DNA of 40,076 nt from Sphingomonadales bacterium (GCA_028871475.1 JAGWMZ010000033.1:1-40076), one strand, 5' to 3'. Positions 14,714 to 23,227 are shown, counted from the first letter of the stretch. Numbers and translations: made by a program. Notes: generated from the letters alone by a model not told the origin.

Positions 14714-17179
14714 TCAATATTTGACGCGCACATCCACCATGAAGGAACGCGGCGGCAGGAAGTTGAACTGATCCGCGCCGGCATAGTAGGTCTGGCCGCC
14801 CACGACAGTGGTGCCCCCGTTCGACACGGCGGTGATCGCCCGGCTGTTGAACACGTTGGACACGGTGGCGCCAACGCGCAGATGCTGGCCGATTTCCTGG
14901 CTGATGGCAAATTCACCCGTGCTGTAGGGGCTGATGCGATACATGCGGATGCCATCCGTCGTCGTCACGCTGGACGACAGTTCGGTGGCATATTGCGGGC
15001 CGGTGAACTTCTGGCTGAAGGACATCCGCAGACCATGGCGCTTGTAGATGAAGCCGAAGGCCGCCGTCGAAAAAGGCGCCTTGGCGATCTGCGCGCCGGT
15101 ATCGCCGGAATGGGCATAGTTGTACGAACCATTGCCGAACAGCGTCAGCCCGTCGACCGGCATATAGGTCAGCGAACCTTCGACGCCCTTGTAATGCACA
15201 GCGCCGATGTTCACCAGCGCGCCCGAGATCGCGCCGACCGAATTGTCCGAAGCGATCTTGTTGTTGACGTCGATCTTGTAGATGTCGGCATCAACCGAAA
15301 CCCTCTTGCCATGCCAGACCGTGCCAAGCTGATAGTTGGTCGAGGTTTCCGGCTTGACCGAGGCCAGAGCGGTGCTCTGCTGGACCGGGCTGCCCGTGCC
15401 GGTGGTAGGGGTGTAGAAGCTCGACAGGTCGGGCACATACATGCCCTGCGCATACTGGCCATAGAAGGACAGGCTGTGGATCGGCTGCCAGTTGATCGTG
15501 GCGAAGGGCAGCGTCTTGGTCCAGGTCGCCGAATTGTTCGAGGGCGAGCGATTGGCGTCGGCATTGACCAGCGCGTTCACGCTGCGGGTGAAGTTCACAT
15601 ATTTGATGCCCGGCGTGATCGAGAGCGTGTCGGTGGGACGGATCTCGAATTCACCGAAGAGCTGGAACTGGTTCCAACCGGAATCCTGCTCGTATTTCAG
15701 GTTTGCCAGGTTGATCGAGGGATACTGCGAGGTGGCAGCCGTGCCCAGATTGGCCTTCTGGTCATAGCTGGGCAGGCCGGTGTTCCAGTCGAAATCCCAG
15801 GTGTGGCGCCAGCTTTCCGAATGCTCGTACCAGCCGCCGACCTTCACCTTGCCATATTGGAAGGTGTAATCGACCTGACCGATGTAGCCGAGCACGCGAT
15901 ACTTGTTCAGCTTGTTGTAGCCGGGCACATCATTGGCATTGGTCACCGCCTTGTAGGGCGAGGCAGCGGTGCCCGCGCCGGTAAAGCCGGTCACGACCGC
16001 CTTGGTGTTCCCCGACAAGGTGTTGTTGGTATAGCCATACATATAGGCGCGGTTGTCCATCGAGAACCCGCTGCCCAGGTCGCTCTGCAGGCGAAGATAG
16101 GAGAAGTCGGTGGTCTTGTCGGTGCGGTTGTATTTCCAGTAATCCTGCTTGGTCGGATCGTTGTTCAGACCATAGTCCAGACCATACTGGCCGATGTTCG
16201 AGGTCGGCGCGCAATTGGCGACCTTTTCCGTGGCCGAACCGGGCACAAGGCCGGTGGTGGGCACGCCGCAGCTCGCGCCCTTGAGCACGTCGGACTGGTA
16301 GTAGAAGTTGCGGTTGTAGGTGCTCAGCACGGTCAGCGTGTTGTGGTCGCCAATGGGGATCACGCCTTTGAAGAACAGGTTCTTCGAATTGACCGGCGAA
16401 TAGGTCTGCGCGCCATCGGAACGCAGGAACTGGCCGGCCAGCACGAATTTGGCGCCGCCCAGCTTGTCGATCTTGCCGCTCTGCAATTCGAAACGGCCGA
16501 TGAAGCTGTTCCAGTTGCCCAGCAGCCCTTCGAGCATCGCGCCCTGCTTGTCGCTGACGCCGCGCGAATACATGTTGATGTTGCCGCCATAGGTGGCCTG
16601 CCCCAGCTGGCTGGCATTGCCCGGACCACGGTCAACCACCACCGTCTCGATGGTGTTCGAGGGGAAGAAGGCGGTCGAGTGATGGGTGGGGTTGTTGGTG
16701 TCGGCAAAGGGGATCGAGTCATAGGTGACGTTGTATTCGCCATCCTGGAAACCACGGATCGTCGCCTTCGTCTCGCCAAAGCCCTGCCCGTTGCCGGTGC
16801 CGCTGATCGAGACGCTGGGAGTGAGCGCGATCAGTTCGTTGAAGTCATCGGCGGCATTGGCATTGTCGATGAAATCGCGGCTGACGGCGGACTGGGGCTG
16901 GGTGGTGGTGAGCGAGGTCGAGATCGGCGCGGCCTCGGCCGTATGCGAACCCAGCACCAGAATATCCGAGGTGGTCAGCGCCTGCTTGTCATTGGCCTGC
17001 CCGGCCTGATTGGCGCTGGTCGACTGCGGATCATTTGAGTCCGAAGGGGCAGCGGCCGGAGCGGCAGCAGCAGCGGTGGTGGCGCCAACCGTATCGGCGG
17101 CGATGGCGACATGGGCGGTCAGCAGGGCGCCAAGCGCGGAACCCGCCTGCAGCCAGATGCGAAAATTGCGAGAGATCAT
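14714..17179 (-). CDS. TonB-dependent receptor downstream of an acid phosphatase
   Basis: The 821-residue outer-membrane receptor has a signal peptide (LGALLTAHVAIA, cleavage near residue 28), then an Ala/Ser-rich linker and a TonB box SDILVLGSH near residues 70-78. The plug domain follows (about 90-210), with FNELIALTPSVSI, KATIRGFQDGEYN and VVVDRGPGNASQLGQATYGG. The rest is a 22-strand barrel ending in the aromatic residue of MVDVRVKY. It starts 26 bp after the acid phosphatase stop on the same strand, so the two form an operon. The Pho-box-like repeat at 18000-18017 lies upstream of both. This suggests uptake of a phosphorus-containing organic compound, with the phosphatase releasing phosphate. 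The substrate is inferred from context. Iron uptake remains the alternative. Confidence 0.92.
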   Translation of the reverse strand: MISRNFRIWLQAGSALGALLTAHVAIAADTVGATTAAAAAPAAAPSDSNDPQSTSANQAGQANDKQALTTSDILVLGSHTAEAAPISTSLTTTQPQSAVSRDFIDNANAADDFNELIALTPSVSISGTGNGQGFGETKATIRGFQDGEYNVTYDSIPFADTNNPTHHSTAFFPSNTIETVVVDRGPGNASQLGQATYGGNINMYSRGVSDKQGAMLEGLLGNWNSFIGRFELQSGKIDKLGGAKFVLAGQFLRSDGAQTYSPVNSKNLFFKGVIPIGDHNTLTVLSTYNRNFYYQSDVLKGASCGVPTTGLVPGSATEKVANCAPTSNIGQYGLDYGLNNDPTKQDYWKYNRTDKTTDFSYLRLQSDLGSGFSMDNRAYMYGYTNNTLSGNTKAVVTGFTGAGTAASPYKAVTNANDVPGYNKLNKYRVLGYIGQVDYTFQYGKVKVGGWYEHSESWRHTWDFDWNTGLPSYDQKANLGTAATSQYPSINLANLKYEQDSGWNQFQLFGEFEIRPTDTLSITPGIKYVNFTRSVNALVNADANRSPSNNSATWTKTLPFATINWQPIHSLSFYGQYAQGMYVPDLSSFYTPTTGTGSPVQQSTALASVKPETSTNYQLGTVWHGKRVSVDADIYKIDVNNKIASDNSVGAISGALVNIGAVHYKGVEGSLTYMPVDGLTLFGNGSYNYAHSGDTGAQIAKAPFSTAAFGFIYKRHGLRMSFSQKFTGPQYATELSSSVTTTDGIRMYRISPYSTGEFAISQEIGQHLRVGATVSNVFNSRAITAVSNGGTTVVGGQTYYAGADQFNFLPPRSFMVDVRVKY

Positions 17180-17205
17180 GGTGGAAACCCTGTTTTGGAG
17201 AGGAG

Positions 17206-17928
17206 TTAGGGATGGGCCAGTTCGGCGCGCGCAGCGGCAATGCGGGCGGCAAGACGCGGATCATTCCACAGCGTGGCGGCGGCCAGTGTGCCGATGACAT
17301 GGCTGGCCTCGGTGTCGCTGGCGAAATGGGCGCCGCAATATTCGCGGCTCAGCGCGTAATCATGCGCACGCGCCAGAATGGCATCGGCACGCGAGGGCAT
17401 CAGCCGCGCCAGCACCCAGCCCACCGAATAGCCCAGCGTCGAATGGCCCGAGGGATAGCTGGTGAATTCGGGTTTCGCCGGATCGGCATCGCGTTCACAA
17501 TAGGGCAGCGAGGGATCGGCACTGTAGGGGCGCATGCGGTGAAAGAAGGTCTTGCTCGCCTTCGAAACCTTGCTGGCCTCGGCATGAACCAGTGTCAGCA
17601 AGGCCCAGGTGGCCGGCTTGCTCTTGAGGTCAAAGCCAAGGGTGGCATTGAACAGGGCGGGCGTTTCATCCTCGGCGTCGGCCTTGGCCTGGGCCAGCCG
17701 CTCCTTGCTCGCACCGGCGATCAGGCGATGCAGGGCGTCGACCTCGCGCGCTTCCTCGGCCGAACCATGGGCCGGCGGGGGCGGCAGCGTCTGGGCCGGA
17801 TTGAACAGCGCCGGATCAAGATAGGATGGCGCCGCCGCCTCGGCCTTGGCCAGGGCGACAGAGTGATGTCCAATAGGCGCAAGGCAAAGGGCCGCAAAAG
17901 CAGCCGTTGCCAGCAATCTGGCTCGCAT
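17206..17928 (-). CDS. Secreted class A acid phosphatase (PAP2 superfamily)
   Basis: The 240-residue periplasmic phosphomonoesterase has a signal peptide (MRARLLATAAFAALCLAPIG, cleavage near 28). All three vanadium-phosphatase motifs are present: KxxxxxxRP as Lys126 to Arg133-Pro134, PSGHS at 159-163, and SRxxxxxHxxxD as Ser194-Arg195, His201 and Asp205. This is the layout of PhoN-type non-specific acid phosphatases. The frame is open 171 bp further upstream, but only ATG 17928 puts the signal peptide first. A Pho-box-like repeat lies 72 bp upstream. It is the first gene of an operon with the TonB-dependent receptor and diverges from a secreted 2H phosphoesterase, which supports phosphate scavenging from organic esters. 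Confidence 0.92.
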   Translation of the reverse strand: MRARLLATAAFAALCLAPIGHHSVALAKAEAAAPSYLDPALFNPAQTLPPPPAHGSAEEAREVDALHRLIAGASKERLAQAKADAEDETPALFNATLGFDLKSKPATWALLTLVHAEASKVSKASKTFFHRMRPYSADPSLPYCERDADPAKPEFTSYPSGHSTLGYSVGWVLARLMPSRADAILARAHDYALSREYCGAHFASDTEASHVIGTLAAATLWNDPRLAARIAAARAELAHP

Positions 17929-17999
17929 CGTGATTAAACCCCATTGCATGCATCGGGCCGTCTGCGCCCGAGCGATGAGGTGGCGGGTAGGCAGCGCAG

Positions 18000-18017
18000 A
18001 TGACGGCTTTGTGACGG
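18000..18017 (-). promoter_or_regulatory. Pho-box-like direct repeat (PhoB site)
   Basis: The minus strand reads CCGTCACAAAGCCGTCAT: two 7-bp direct repeats 11 bp apart, each one base from the PhoB half-site CTGTCAT/C. It ends 71 bp before the acid phosphatase ATG, a normal distance for a Pho promoter. Further upstream on the same strand, CTGTCGG adds a weaker third unit. No convincing -10 could be read. Confidence 0.65.
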
Positions 18018-18065
18018 CGGGCCCGACAGCGCCCAACATTGCATGTTTAGAATGTTTGCGATGCA

Positions 18066-18087
18066 ATATGGCCACGCCGCGCCATAT
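18066..18087. promoter_or_regulatory. Palindrome in the phosphatase/phosphoesterase divergent gap
   Basis: ATATGGC (18066-18072) and GCCATAT (18081-18087) form a perfect inverted repeat with an 8-nt spacer. It lies 71 bp before the 2H phosphoesterase start. Just before it is ATTGCAT/ATGCAAT, another inverted pair. Either may be an operator. No regulator is assigned. Confidence 0.4.
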
Positions 18088-18157
18088 GTCGGTTGCCATC
18101 GGCCCGGGGCGCCGCCTATCCCGGCCAGCGAGTCACCATCGGCGAAAGGTCATCCTC

Positions 18158-18850
18158 ATGCGGCGTCTTGTCATTCCCGCGCTCGTCATGGCGCTCTTAG
18201 GGGTAATGCCCTCTCAGGCGCAGGCCAAAACGGGGAAAACGGTGAGCATCGACATCTATGCCATCCCCTCGGCGCCCATTGTCGAGACCGTCGCGCGGGT
18301 CAGCAAGGATCTGGCGGCCAGAGGCATGACCAGCTTTTACGCGCAGGGCCACGCCGTTCACGCAACGCTTTATCTGACGCAGTATCGCACCAGCGCACAA
18401 CCGGCATTGATTGCGGCCATCGCCAGACTGGCCAAGGGGCGCGAGCCTTTCCCGCTAACCCTGCACGGCACCGAGCGAACAGCCTCGAACTGGCTGTTTC
18501 TGGGCGTTGAGCGCAGCACGCAATTGCAACGGCTGGCCGATCTCGTCACCCTTGCCGCCGAGCCGTTTCGCGACCATGCCATCGCCCCGCCCGGCTGGAT
18601 GCGCGACTATCCCGCCAAGCTGCCCGCCTTCGAGCGCTATGGCTCGCCCAATGTCTTCATGCAGTTCGAGCCGCATCTCACGCTGCTGGCCAATGAGAGC
18701 AATCCGGCCCTGTCAGCCTTCACGGATGAAACCGGCAAGACCCTGCCCGATACGCGCGGGGCGGTGACGGGCGTGGGCATCGCCATCGTCGATGGCAACG
18801 GCCAGATCGTCAAGACTCTGGCCGAATTCCGCTTCACAAAGCATCGCTAA
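18158..18850 (+). CDS. Secreted 2H-phosphoesterase-like protein
   Basis: The 230-residue product has a signal peptide (MRRLVIPALVMALLGVMPSQAQA, cleavage near 23). Two motifs typical of the 2H (LigT/cyclic phosphodiesterase) superfamily are visible: HATL at 68-71, inside VHATLYLTQY, and HLTL at 173-176, inside FEPHLTLLANE. The spacing of about 105 residues is normal for two HxTx motifs. 2H enzymes open 2',3'-cyclic phosphates or 2'-5' linkages. A periplasmic member could process nucleic-acid fragments. The start at 18158 puts the signal peptide first and has AAAGGT upstream. It diverges from the Pho-box phosphatase gene and converges on the chemotaxis gene. The assignment rests on motifs, so the exact reaction is open. 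Confidence 0.75.
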   Translation: MRRLVIPALVMALLGVMPSQAQAKTGKTVSIDIYAIPSAPIVETVARVSKDLAARGMTSFYAQGHAVHATLYLTQYRTSAQPALIAAIARLAKGREPFPLTLHGTERTASNWLFLGVERSTQLQRLADLVTLAAEPFRDHAIAPPGWMRDYPAKLPAFERYGSPNVFMQFEPHLTLLANESNPALSAFTDETGKTLPDTRGAVTGVGIAIVDGNGQIVKTLAEFRFTKHR

Positions 18851-18871
18851 CCCCAGCGCCCGGCCTCAGGC

Positions 18872-20407
18872 TCAGAAATCCTGCCAATCCTCCACCGCCG
18901 CGCCATTGACCATTTTGCGCATCGCCGGCACCGCGCCGGCCTGCAAGGGCGTGCGCGTGCGCGTGGGCATCGGCACAACGGCATCGCGGTCAGCGCCGTG
19001 ACGTGACGAGGATGGCCGGTCGAGATTGAAACGCGAGACCAGATCATGCAGCCTCGCCGCTTCGCTCGCCAGGCTGCGCGCGGCGGCATTGGACTGTTCG
19101 ACCATGGCGGCATTCTGCTGCGTGCCGGTATCCATGCCGCGCACCGCATTGTTGATCTGGGCAAGGCTGTCAGACTGCCGCTTGGCCAGATCCGCAATGC
19201 GCACGACAAGATCGGAAACTTCCATCACCTTGTCGACGATACCATCGAACGTATTGCCCGACTGAACCACCAGTTGCACGCCGCGATCCACCTGCACCCC
19301 GCTGTCGCGGATCAGATTGCGGATATGCGCCGATGCCTCGGCGCTGCGCTGGGCCAGCGCTCGCACCTCGCTGGCGACCACGGCAAACCCCTTGCCGGCG
19401 TCACCCGCACGGGCAGCCTCCACCCCGGCGTTGAGCGCCAGAAGATTGGTCTGGAACGCGATGCCGTCGATGACATTGACGATCTGGGCAATCTCCTGCG
19501 CCGATTTCTGGATGTCATCCATGGCGCGCACGGCCTGGCTGACCACCTGCTTGCCATCGGCGGCCTGAGCGCTGGCCTGCTCCACCGTACGGCGCACGAC
19601 ATTGGCCCCTTGCGAGGTTTCCTGCACGCCTGCGGTCACCTCGCCCAGCGCAGCGGTTGTCTCTTCCAGCGTCGCGGCCTGCTGTTCGGTGCGCCGTGCC
19701 AGATCGTCGGAGGCCTGACGGATTTCGCCGGCACCGGCATTGATGGTCGAGGCGCTGTCCGTGACCGCCAGCAAGGCGCTGTTGATATGGTCACGCATCA
19801 CGGAAAAATCCTGCTCGATCTGCCGATAGTCGGGCGGAAGGCTGGCGAGATGCACCTTGAAATCACCCTTCGACAGCAGCGCCAGCGCATCGCTGAGATG
19901 GTTGATAACCGCCAGCCGCCGCTGCTCTTCGGCCTTGAAATAGGAAGAGAGCGCGATCGTCATGTCCAGCAGCGACAGCTTGACCAACTGCCCCGCCGCG
20001 CGCCCGGTTCGACCACCATCCAGCTTGCCCGCCCACGAGCCATTGACCATGCCCGCGATGACCTCTTCGAGCACCATGGCATAGCCGCCGATATACCATT
20101 TAGGCTCCAGCCCGATGCGCGCATGGACCAGCCCGATCTGCTCGGCCTTGGCCAGATAGGCCTCGTCGGGATGGCGGCTGAAGAGATAGGTCCAATGGTC
20201 GATCTGCTTGGAGCGGGCATGCTCCATCATCGCGCGTGAGGAAAAGAACCGCGCGACAGCCGGTGTTGCCTCGATCTTCCGGTAAAATCGGGCCAATGCC
20301 GCCGGGGCATAACGGTTCACAGCCCGGGCGATGCAGTTCAAACCAGATTGCCGCCCGCCGTCAATGCCGAAAAACGCGAGCATTTCAGACAAATTCTGTT
20401 CACTCAT
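18872..20407 (-). CDS. Globin-coupled methyl-accepting chemotaxis protein (HemAT-like)
   Basis: The 511-residue receptor has no membrane segment and is presumably cytoplasmic. Residues 1-180 form a sensor globin (protoglobin) domain: RYAPAALARFYRKIEATP, FFSSRAMMEHARSKQIDHW, then the proximal His95 in IGLVHARIGLEPKWYIGGY. A short linker leads to the methyl-accepting signalling domain (about 215-470), with the conserved hairpin tip IAFQTNLLALNAGVEAARAG and GKGFAVVASEVRALAQRS. The C-terminal tail (470-511) carries no clear CheR pentapeptide. It likely senses O2 and signals to CheA encoded elsewhere. No other chemotaxis genes are in the window. The PilZ gene lies 73 bp upstream on the same strand. 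Confidence 0.93.
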   Translation of the reverse strand: MSEQNLSEMLAFFGIDGGRQSGLNCIARAVNRYAPAALARFYRKIEATPAVARFFSSRAMMEHARSKQIDHWTYLFSRHPDEAYLAKAEQIGLVHARIGLEPKWYIGGYAMVLEEVIAGMVNGSWAGKLDGGRTGRAAGQLVKLSLLDMTIALSSYFKAEEQRRLAVINHLSDALALLSKGDFKVHLASLPPDYRQIEQDFSVMRDHINSALLAVTDSASTINAGAGEIRQASDDLARRTEQQAATLEETTAALGEVTAGVQETSQGANVVRRTVEQASAQAADGKQVVSQAVRAMDDIQKSAQEIAQIVNVIDGIAFQTNLLALNAGVEAARAGDAGKGFAVVASEVRALAQRSAEASAHIRNLIRDSGVQVDRGVQLVVQSGNTFDGIVDKVMEVSDLVVRIADLAKRQSDSLAQINNAVRGMDTGTQQNAAMVEQSNAAARSLASEAARLHDLVSRFNLDRPSSSRHGADRDAVVPMPTRTRTPLQAGAVPAMRKMVNGAAVEDWQDF

Positions 20408-20480
20408 GGTCGACTGACTCCAACAAAGATGAAGATATTTTCGGTCGTTCTCGGTCGGGGGTCACAGTAAGATGTTCAGG

Positions 20481-21179
20481 TCAGGCGCAGCGGCCTTTGG
20501 TGCAAAAGTGGCATTTGGCGGCCCCGCCATCGAGCCACTCCTCGGTCTGGCGGAACTGCAGGGGCGCCTCGAAGGCGAGCCCGGTCAGATTGCCCTTTTT
20601 CCAGCGGATGGAGGCCGTTTGCTGGACGAAGCCGCGCACGGTGACATGCACCCGCGAACCAATATCGCCGGGCAGTCGGTCATCGAGCTGGACGCAAAGC
20701 CCGCCCTGCCCCATGTCAACCAGATCGCCCAGCAGACTGCCTGCCCCATAACGCACCATCACCACCGCGCAGCGCGCAAAACGGTGAAAGCGCCGCCGCA
20801 TGCAAGGCTGCAGCCGGGGTTTGAGCATGGGATCATGGGGGGCCGGTTCATCGAATTCGATGCCCGCACTTGGCGCATGGGCCCAGCGCACCTTGCCCGC
20901 CAGAACGGACCTGTCACGCAGCGACAGCACGACCGGCTGGCCGATGTCGACAGGGCTGGTCAGCTTGATCTGGGCGCCATGGCGCGACACATCCTGAACA
21001 AGGCAGAGATGATCCTCGTCGTTGCTGGTCAAACGGCCGATCATCAACACTGATTTCTTGCGCGGGCAGCGGCGCCGGTCCAGGCCGGAATCGTCGACCC
21101 CATCCGCCTCATGACCGACTGCACCAAACTCGGTATGTCCCAGATCATCCATCATGATGCCCCCCGCATCGCCGTCCAC
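20481..21179 (-). CDS. Tandem PilZ-domain protein
   Basis: The 232-residue soluble protein is a probable cyclic-di-GMP effector with two PilZ domains. The first (about 34-110) keeps the binding motifs RxxxR (Arg36 to Arg40) and DxSxxG (DVSRHG, 63-68), and ends SAGIEF. The second (about 127-206) has RxxxR (Arg129 to Arg133), but the following motif is DMGQGG (155-160), with Gly in place of Ser, so binding there may be weaker. The C-terminus has an unusual cysteine cluster, CHFC then C (residues 223-231). It lies upstream of the globin-coupled chemotaxis receptor on the same strand. Together with the GGDEF-EAL protein it suggests cyclic-di-GMP control of motility or adhesion. Internal Mets at 9-10 are alternative starts. 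Confidence 0.88.
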   Translation of the reverse strand: MDGDAGGIMMDDLGHTEFGAVGHEADGVDDSGLDRRRCPRKKSVLMIGRLTSNDEDHLCLVQDVSRHGAQIKLTSPVDIGQPVVLSLRDRSVLAGKVRWAHAPSAGIEFDEPAPHDPMLKPRLQPCMRRRFHRFARCAVVMVRYGAGSLLGDLVDMGQGGLCVQLDDRLPGDIGSRVHVTVRGFVQQTASIRWKKGNLTGLAFEAPLQFRQTEEWLDGGAAKCHFCTKGRCA

Positions 21180-21468
21180 ACAGGATCATACAGCGATTGC
21201 GACGAGCTTCATCTAAACGAGATTGGATAATTTATCGAAGAGGCGCCTTAGGCATTATCCATTACTCAAGGAGACAAGGCATATTTCCATGAATTTTCGG
21301 ATTTCTTCAGATGACATCGGGGGCGCCATCTGGTTAACATCGACCTGCAAAGCGATACACGCAAACGCATACATGCATGATGCCAAATCTATTCCATACA
21401 GATCGTCAAGAAATCGCTAATCACCGTCAAACCCGGAAGAAATTCAAAAAACCACGCCGGCGCCACCA
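21180..21468. other. 289-bp lower-GC gap with no supported gene
   Basis: This gap between the PilZ gene and the YeiH-type gene is clearly richer in A and T than its surroundings. It has a short open frame on the plus strand (21289-21420) with AAGGAG placed too far upstream (about 15 nt) and codon use unlike the rest. It probably holds the PilZ promoter. No terminator, tRNA or strong palindrome was seen. Confidence 0.5.
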
Positions 21469-22557
21469 TCATGCAATATGCAGTGCGCGAATAACCATCA
21501 GGCTGATGCCCCCCAGCACGATCAGCGAAAAGAAGGCTGCAAAGGTCACCTTGCCCCCCGCCCTTGCGATGGTGCGCAGATCCACCCCCAGACCCAGCGC
21601 GGCCATCGACACCACCGTCAGGAACGACGCCATCTGGCTGGCCGGGGCCAGCATGGCGTCGGGAATGCCATGCACGGAGCGCAAGGCGCACAGGCCGAGG
21701 AAGCCAATGATGAACCAGGGCACCAGATGGCTCAGTCCCTTGTGGTGCGGGGCGCCAGCCTCTTCGCGCAGCCCCGGCGCCACCACCGACAGCATCACGC
21801 AGACCGGCCCCAGCATCAACACACGCACCAGCTTGACCAGCGTGCCCATCTGCACCGCCACCGCCCCCAGTGGCGCCGAAGCGGCAATCACCTGCGGCAC
21901 GGCATAGACCGTCAGGCCGGCCAATGTGCCATATTGCATGGCATCCATATGCAGCGCCCAGCCCAGCACGGGCAGGCCCAGCACCACGGCAATGCCCAGC
22001 ACGGCGGTAAAGCCGATCGAGGCGGCCACATCGTCGCTGTCCGCGCCGATCACCGGCGCCACGGCGACAATCGCCGAATTGCCGCAGATCGAATTGCCGC
22101 AGGCCACCAGCAGCGCCATGCGCACCGGCAGGCCCAGTCCGCGCCCGATGAGGAAGCTGGCGCCGATCGCGGTCACCACCGTTCCGGCAATACCGGCCAA
22201 CAAGGCCGGGCCGGTGGCGATGATGCTGCTCAGGCTGACCGAGGCGCCCAGCAGAACCACGGCAATTTCCAGCAGATATTTCGCGCTGAAGGCGATGCCA
22301 GGCGCATAGCGCCGATCCATCGGCCACAGGCTGCGCACTCCGGTGCCGACCAGAATGGCCAGCACCAGCGCCTCCAGCCAGGCACGGGTGAAGAGCCGCT
22401 GCTCCACCACCTGCAGGCCATAGGCCGCAGCAGTGACCAGCAGGCACAGCACGACGCCGGGCCAAAGGCGCAGCATGGACTGCAAGGGATGGGCGAAAAG
22501 CGCTGAGGCGCGAGGGTTCGGGTGAGTGAGCATGGCACTGTCATGGCCGATGTCCAT
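21469..22557 (-). CDS. YeiH-family putative sulfate exporter
   Basis: The 362-residue inner-membrane protein belongs to the YeiH/UPF0324 family, annotated as putative sulfate exporters with little direct evidence. About ten membrane segments are visible. The family segment VACGNSICGNSAIVAVAPVIGA (about residues 152-173) is present, as are YAVPQVIAAS in the middle and VSMAALGLGVDLR near the end. The first Met at 22557 is kept. MLTHPNP at 22533 is an alternative, and neither has a strong ribosome-binding site. It follows the Lrp-type regulator on the same strand after a 90-bp gap containing short ATCAC/GTGAT inverted repeats. Link to proline metabolism is not evident. Confidence 0.85.
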   Translation of the reverse strand: MDIGHDSAMLTHPNPRASALFAHPLQSMLRLWPGVVLCLLVTAAAYGLQVVEQRLFTRAWLEALVLAILVGTGVRSLWPMDRRYAPGIAFSAKYLLEIAVVLLGASVSLSSIIATGPALLAGIAGTVVTAIGASFLIGRGLGLPVRMALLVACGNSICGNSAIVAVAPVIGADSDDVAASIGFTAVLGIAVVLGLPVLGWALHMDAMQYGTLAGLTVYAVPQVIAASAPLGAVAVQMGTLVKLVRVLMLGPVCVMLSVVAPGLREEAGAPHHKGLSHLVPWFIIGFLGLCALRSVHGIPDAMLAPASQMASFLTVVSMAALGLGVDLRTIARAGGKVTFAAFFSLIVLGGISLMVIRALHIA

Positions 22558-22647
22558 TCATTGATCCAAAGGATTGTAATGATAGTTTCAATCACAAATG
22601 GTGATGAATTCACTGCCATCACCGTGATGCCTCTGTCGTCCCCCGCC

Positions 22648-23142
22648 TTACTCCACCCCATCGCCCTTACGGATCGCACTGGCATCCACCACCGTTTCCA
22701 TCGCGACAAAGGTCGATGTGCTGGCCACATGCGGCAGGGTGGAGATCTTCTCGCCCAGCACGATGCGATAGCGCCAGATGTCGCGCGTGCGCACTTTGAG
22801 CAGATAATCGAAACTGCTGGCGATCATGTGGCATTCCTCCACCTCGGGGATCTTGCAGACCGCGCGGTTGAAATCGGCCAGAGCCGCCTCGCGCGTGTCG
22901 GCCAGCTTCACCTCGGCAAAGGCGATATGGTCCACCCCCAGTTTGGCCGGGTCGACGATGGCGCGAAAGCCCTTGATGAACCCGCTGTCGATCAGCCGGC
23001 GCAAGCGCACCTGACAGGGCGTCTTGGACAGGCCGACCGCCACGGCCAGATCGGTGATGGTCATGCGCCCGTCCGCGACCAGCGCAGCGATGATACGACG
23101 GTCAAAATCGTCCAGATCGACCACAGTGTCACGATCATTCAT
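22648..23142 (-). CDS. putR: Lrp/AsnC-family regulator, probable PutR
   Basis: The 164-residue regulator has an N-terminal helix-turn-helix (DDFDRRIIAALVADGRM, then TITDLAVAVGLSKTPCQVRLRRL, residues 11-50) and a C-terminal RAM effector domain (about 70-155, with HIAFAEVKLAD and the segment VEECHMIASSFDYLLKV). This is the form of Lrp-type PutR proteins that activate putA in response to proline in alphaproteobacteria. It diverges from putA across a 98-bp gap with several palindromes, and the PutA here lacks its own DNA-binding domain. The role as PutR is inferred from this pairing and is strong. Confidence 0.9.
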   Translation of the reverse strand: MNDRDTVVDLDDFDRRIIAALVADGRMTITDLAVAVGLSKTPCQVRLRRLIDSGFIKGFRAIVDPAKLGVDHIAFAEVKLADTREAALADFNRAVCKIPEVEECHMIASSFDYLLKVRTRDIWRYRIVLGEKISTLPHVASTSTFVAMETVVDASAIRKGDGVE

Positions 23143-23160
23143 GCGATATCACTTTCCACA

Positions 23161-23227
23161 GACCATTTTATGGTCGAATTCACCCTCCTGAGAGCCTATT
23201 TGGTCGAAATGCATTTGGCAAATTTGC
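23161..23227. promoter_or_regulatory. Likely Lrp/PutR operator cluster
   Basis: Between the divergent regulator and putA are GACCATTTTATGGTC (23161-23175, a 6-bp palindrome around TTT) and TGGTCGAA repeated at 23171 and 23201, exactly 30 bp apart. Two perfect 10-bp palindromes, AAATGCATTT (23207-23216) and GCAAATTTGC (23218-23227), are centred 11 bp apart. Helically phased sites are expected for the multimeric Lrp proteins. Confidence 0.6.

Noticed and set aside
14882..17038. A 718-codon open frame antisense to the phosphatase-linked TonB-dependent receptor
   Set aside because: It contains repeated Val/Gly/Arg-rich stretches but no domain. The minus-strand receptor accounts for the region.
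21223..21420. A 65-codon frame in the gap before the YeiH-type gene
   Set aside because: The ribosome-binding site is too far from the usable ATG, codon use differs from its neighbours, and no similarity is recognised.
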